Origin: Bacteroidota bacterium
GTDB taxonomy: Bacteria > Bacteroidota > Ignavibacteria > Kapaibacteriales > UBA2268
DNA length: 9,108 bases
Direction of reading: 5' to 3'
Assembly: GCA_027371665.1 (NCBI GenBank)
Contig: DAHXMP010000390.1
Location: 1-9,108 of the forward strand
The first letter of the stretch is position 1, and every line of letters starts with the position of its first letter. Both the position numbers and the translations under genes were made by a program. The notes beneath the pieces are model-generated. The model saw nothing but the letters and a program-made list of their open reading frames with translations, searched no databases and had not been told where the DNA came from. Of the stretch, positions 7,327-9,108 are shown piece after piece.

Positions 7327-8103
7327 ATGTACGTTCCACTTAGAGATGAAAGTAAACCGATATTTATAAAAATACCTTGGGATAAATACACTGCAAGGGG
7401 CTTTGCCATTGCATTAATAATTATTGCCCTGCTTATGCTGCTCTTACCTATATTCAGGATAAAAACTCCTTATGTAGCCAAATATGAAATTAACAAAGTA
7501 CCTATTGAATACCTCAACTTCGGCAATGGCGACGGCACAGGAATGAGTAAAGGCAACCTGACCGAAGAGGGAGAGAAATTCAAAGGGAAAAAACCCGGTT
7601 CTGACCTTGAAGATGCGACAATAGCTGCTAAGAAAAACACAACAAGAGTAAAAATGTCCGACGATGTTGACAACGCCACTAAATTTGTCCCTGTTAAACA
7701 GTTAGCTTCAAATGAAAAGAATAAGAATCAAAAAGAAGGAACTGCAGTTAATAACGTCGGCTCGCCCGAAGGAAGCGATTTAGGGACCGGGTTAGGCGAA
7801 AAAGGCTTCGGTGCAGGTTCAGGACTGGGACTCGGAGATATTGAATGGGGCGGAGGAGGAAACAGGATTGTCCTTCATAAAAAACTTCCGAAATATCCCC
7901 CCGGAGTCAATACAGGTGCAAGAATCAGGATTTTATTCACAGTCAGCAGGGATGGTTCTGTTATAAACATGGTACCCCTGCAGAAAGGTGACCCGGTTCT
8001 CGAAAAAGCGGCTATGGATGCACTCCGTGAATGGAGGTTCAATCCTTTGAATGTTGATAAGGAAATGACCGGAATTATTACATTCACTTTCAAGTTAAGC
8101 TGA
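7327..8103 (+). CDS. TonB-family energy transducer protein
   Basis: A protein of 258 residues with a short cytoplasmic N-terminus, one transmembrane helix at about 24-43 (RGFAIALIIIALLMLLLPIF) and a periplasmic region. The C-terminal TonB domain (about 187-257) shows LPKYPPG, 'GARIRILFTVSRDGSVINMV', 'DPVLEKAAMDALREWRFNP' and a final 'GIITFTFKL' strand, all standard landmarks of the family. The linker is unusual. In place of the long Pro-Lys/Pro-Glu stretch of classical TonB it has a charged region (80-140) and a Gly-rich segment (about 149-178, GTGLGEKGFGAGSGLGLG). AGGGAG (7314-7319) lies 7 bases before the ATG and is the best ribosome site in the operon. TonB proteins transmit proton-motive force from ExbB/ExbD to outer-membrane receptors. 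No exbB or exbD is present here, so any motor must be encoded elsewhere. The natural partner in context is the barrel two genes upstream. Confidence 0.9.
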   Translation: MYVPLRDESKPIFIKIPWDKYTARGFAIALIIIALLMLLLPIFRIKTPYVAKYEINKVPIEYLNFGNGDGTGMSKGNLTEEGEKFKGKKPGSDLEDATIAAKKNTTRVKMSDDVDNATKFVPVKQLASNEKNKNQKEGTAVNNVGSPEGSDLGTGLGEKGFGAGSGLGLGDIEWGGGGNRIVLHKKLPKYPPGVNTGARIRILFTVSRDGSVINMVPLQKGDPVLEKAAMDALREWRFNPLNVDKEMTGIITFTFKLS

Positions 8104-8131
8104 TGATAATTTTAATAATGATAGATTAAAA

Positions 8132-8204
8132 ATGTCAGTTTGAGCGGAGTCGAAGACTGAACATTTGTTTCTGGCACTCATTTCGACTATGCTCAATGTG
8201 GCAC
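8132..8204. repeat. REP-like pair of inverted repeat units
   Basis: TGTCAGTTTGAGCGGAGTCG followed by AA (8133-8154) is inverted and repeated at TTCGACTATGCTCAATGTGG followed by CA (8182-8203), matching at 17 of 22 positions. The left unit can also fold on itself: ATGTCAGT (8132-8139) pairs with ACTGAACAT (8156-8164) with one bulged base. The core 'GAGCGGAGTCGAA' resembles intergenic palindromic repeats that I recall as frequent in Bacteroidota/Ignavibacteria genomes, so this is probably one copy of a dispersed family. Genome-wide copy number cannot be seen here. Confidence 0.55.
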
Positions 8205-8210
8205 TTTTTA
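8133..8210 (+). terminator. Probable transcription terminator of the operon
   Basis: The two inverted units (8133-8154 and 8182-8203) can form a long interrupted stem immediately followed by CTTTTTA (8204-8210). The structure lies about 30 bases after the TonB stop codon, so a repeat of the REP type appears to double as an intrinsic terminator. The five mismatches and 27-base loop reduce confidence. Confidence 0.4.
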
Positions 8211-8247
8211 TGAAGAAGTTATAGACAAAATTTTAAGATAAAATCAA

Positions 8248-8394
8248 ATGCCGACAATTGGAATAATAATAATAGCTGTAATTGTTGTAATTATACTTCT
8301 CTCAATACTTAAGAGATTTATAAAGTTTGCAATTTCACTTGCAATTCTGACAATTCTTGTAATTGTAATATTGAAACTATTACACTTAATGTAG
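8248..8394 (+). CDS. Hypothetical 48-residue two-helix membrane micro-protein
   Basis: This frame starts with ATG and ends with TAG, encoding MPTIGIIIIAVIVVIILLSI, then LKRFIKFAISLAILTILVIV, then ILKLLHLM. It has two hydrophobic helices (about 4-21 and 27-42) separated by the basic turn KRFIK. The positive-inside rule predicts a helical hairpin with the turn in the cytoplasm. No family is recognised. Support is the clean hydrophobic-basic-hydrophobic pattern over the whole frame and its fit between two terminator-like structures. Against it are the lack of a clear ribosome site (AAGATAAAATCAA precedes the ATG) and the fact that AT-rich DNA readily encodes Ile/Leu runs. If real, it is either expressed from its own weak promoter or by read-through from the operon. 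Confidence 0.45.
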   Translation: MPTIGIIIIAVIVVIILLSILKRFIKFAISLAILTILVIVILKLLHLM

Positions 8395-8416
8395 CTCGAT
8401 TGTGAATATATTCTTT

Positions 8417-8447
8417 AAAGAAAACAGGGGCACAGATATTGTGCCCC
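8417..8447 (-). terminator. Intrinsic terminator of the minus-strand T9SS cargo gene
   Basis: GGGGCACA (8427-8434) pairs perfectly with TGTGCCCC (8440-8447) around a 5-base loop. Read on the minus strand the stem is followed by TGTTTTCTTT (8426-8417), a good U tract, and it begins 8 bases after the stop codon of the gene at 8456. On the plus strand the downstream ATAAATATTATT is a weaker tract, so it may partly stop transcription from the micro-ORF as well. Confidence 0.75.
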
Positions 8448-8455
8448 CATAAATA

Positions 8456-9108
8456 TTATTCGACTATAAGTTTTCCTGTATAAAATTGACCCCCTGCCTG
8501 CAATTTGTATATATACATCCCGAAATTGACTTTGTTGCCTGACATATCCGAGCAGTTCCATACGGCAACTCTTCTTCCCCCGTCCTGATATTCATCTACA
8601 AGAGTAGTTATCTCATTTCCCAATAAATCAAATATTCCGAGATTCACATGCGAAGGAGTTCCGAGCTCATACAATATTGTTGTACTTGTACTGAACGGAT
8701 TCGGATAACAGCTTACTGAACCGTTTATTATGTTATCATTTTCACTGACAGCCTGGGGTGTTGAATAAGATGAAAAAAGAATTTCAAAATCGTCTATCAG
8801 GGCTTCAGTGAAAGCGGCAAGGTAATCCTGGAACAACTGATAAGAATGAGCAACAAATCTGAATTGAACTTTATTCGTAGGAGTAATATAATCATTTAAA
8901 AAATACAAAGATTTCAACCATCCGTTTGTTGATTCAAATGATGTATCAATATTTGCCCAGGTTAAACCTCCGTCATTTGAAACATCAAAAGCGAGAGAAG
9001 ACCTCACATCAAATGAAGGTATTGTTATGATGGGAATATCTGTAAACCATTTATAAAATTTAATTGACGGTTTATTAACCTTAGATAAATCATAAAGTTT
9101 CGATAATA
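8456..9108 (-). CDS. C-terminal part of a T9SS-secreted protein with type A sorting domain (5' end beyond window)
   Basis: The frame is open from the right edge of the window to TAA at 8458-8456, with 216 codons visible. A GTG at 9007-9005 could be read as a start, but the frame continues upstream without a stop (TDIPIITIPSFDV precedes it), so the true start lies outside. The visible upstream part (about 9106-8770) is a beta-sandwich, perhaps MAM- or lectin-like: 'LAFDVSNDGGLTW', 'WLKSLYFLNDYITPTNKVQF' and 'TEALIDDFEIL' are typical of extracellular modules in this phylum. After a linker, about 8710-8459 is a type A sorting domain, with CYPNPFS, 'LGIFDLLGNEITTLV', 'GGRRVAVWN', 'FGMYIYKLQAG' and a closing 'GKLIVE' strand. 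Such proteins cross the outer membrane by the T9SS, and the domain is removed on attachment or release. The catalytic or binding module that would define function is not visible. It converges on the upstream operon and is probably unrelated to it. Confidence 0.85.
   Translation of the reverse strand, partial: LSKLYDLSKVNKPSIKFYKWFTDIPIITIPSFDVRSSLAFDVSNDGGLTWANIDTSFESTNGWLKSLYFLNDYITPTNKVQFRFVAHSYQLFQDYLAAFTEALIDDFEILFSSYSTPQAVSENDNIINGSVSCYPNPFSTSTTILYELGTPSHVNLGIFDLLGNEITTLVDEYQDGGRRVAVWNCSDMSGNKVNFGMYIYKLQAGGQFYTGKLIVE

Noticed and set aside
8165..8193. Promoter TTGTTT-N17-TATGCT for the micro-ORF
   Set aside because: Only 3 of 6 and 4 of 6 consensus matches, and it lies within the inverted repeat pair. 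Not enough to call.
8456..9007. Complete 183-residue gene starting at the GTG at 9007-9005
   Set aside because: The frame stays open from that GTG to the window edge and the upstream codons continue the beta-sandwich-like sequence, so this is the 3' part of a longer gene.
1..9108. tRNA, rRNA, CRISPR array, insertion sequence or attachment site
   Set aside because: No cloverleaf, rRNA-like sequence, regularly spaced repeats, transposase or flanking direct repeats were recognised on reading both strands.

Overview
The window looks like chromosomal DNA from a member of the Bacteroidota/Chlorobi supergroup, most likely an Ignavibacteria-like lineage. The clearest clue is the truncated minus-strand gene at the right edge. 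It ends in a type A C-terminal sorting domain of the type IX secretion system (T9SS), which is restricted to that supergroup. Base composition is moderately AT-rich. Several genes have Shine-Dalgarno-like sites, and a sigma70-like promoter (TTGAGA-N18-TATAAT) is visible. Both traits fit Ignavibacteria better than classical Bacteroidia, but the assignment is an inference.

Layout. Positions 73-702 (+) encode a small lipoprotein with a LEA14/WHy-like domain. An intergenic stretch (703-960) holds small inverted repeats, a good promoter and a possible 23-codon leader reading frame. Four tightly packed plus-strand genes follow, with gaps of 9, 11 and 13 bases. They encode a 1,042-residue secreted TPR protein (961-4089), a 548-residue outer-membrane beta-barrel with no recognisable plug domain (4099-5745), a 518-residue single-pass membrane protein ending in a SPOR domain (5757-7313), and a TonB-family protein (7327-8103). 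A diverged pair of inverted repeats with a T tract closes the unit. Next come a 48-residue two-helix membrane micro-ORF (8248-8394) and a hairpin that probably terminates the convergent minus-strand T9SS cargo gene (8456 to beyond 9108).

How the genes may work together. The four-gene unit covers every layer of a Gram-negative envelope: an inner-membrane TonB protein, an inner-membrane protein with a peptidoglycan-binding SPOR domain, a large periplasmic TPR scaffold and an outer-membrane barrel. The barrel carries a short beta-prone motif (LPNFIIQG) near its mature N-terminus that resembles a TonB box. This suggests a trans-envelope machine, either for import or export, or for coupling the outer membrane to the cell wall in the manner of Tol-Pal/CpoB. 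That function is inference. The individual domain calls are well supported. No ExbB/ExbD genes, tRNA, rRNA, CRISPR array or insertion sequence was seen.
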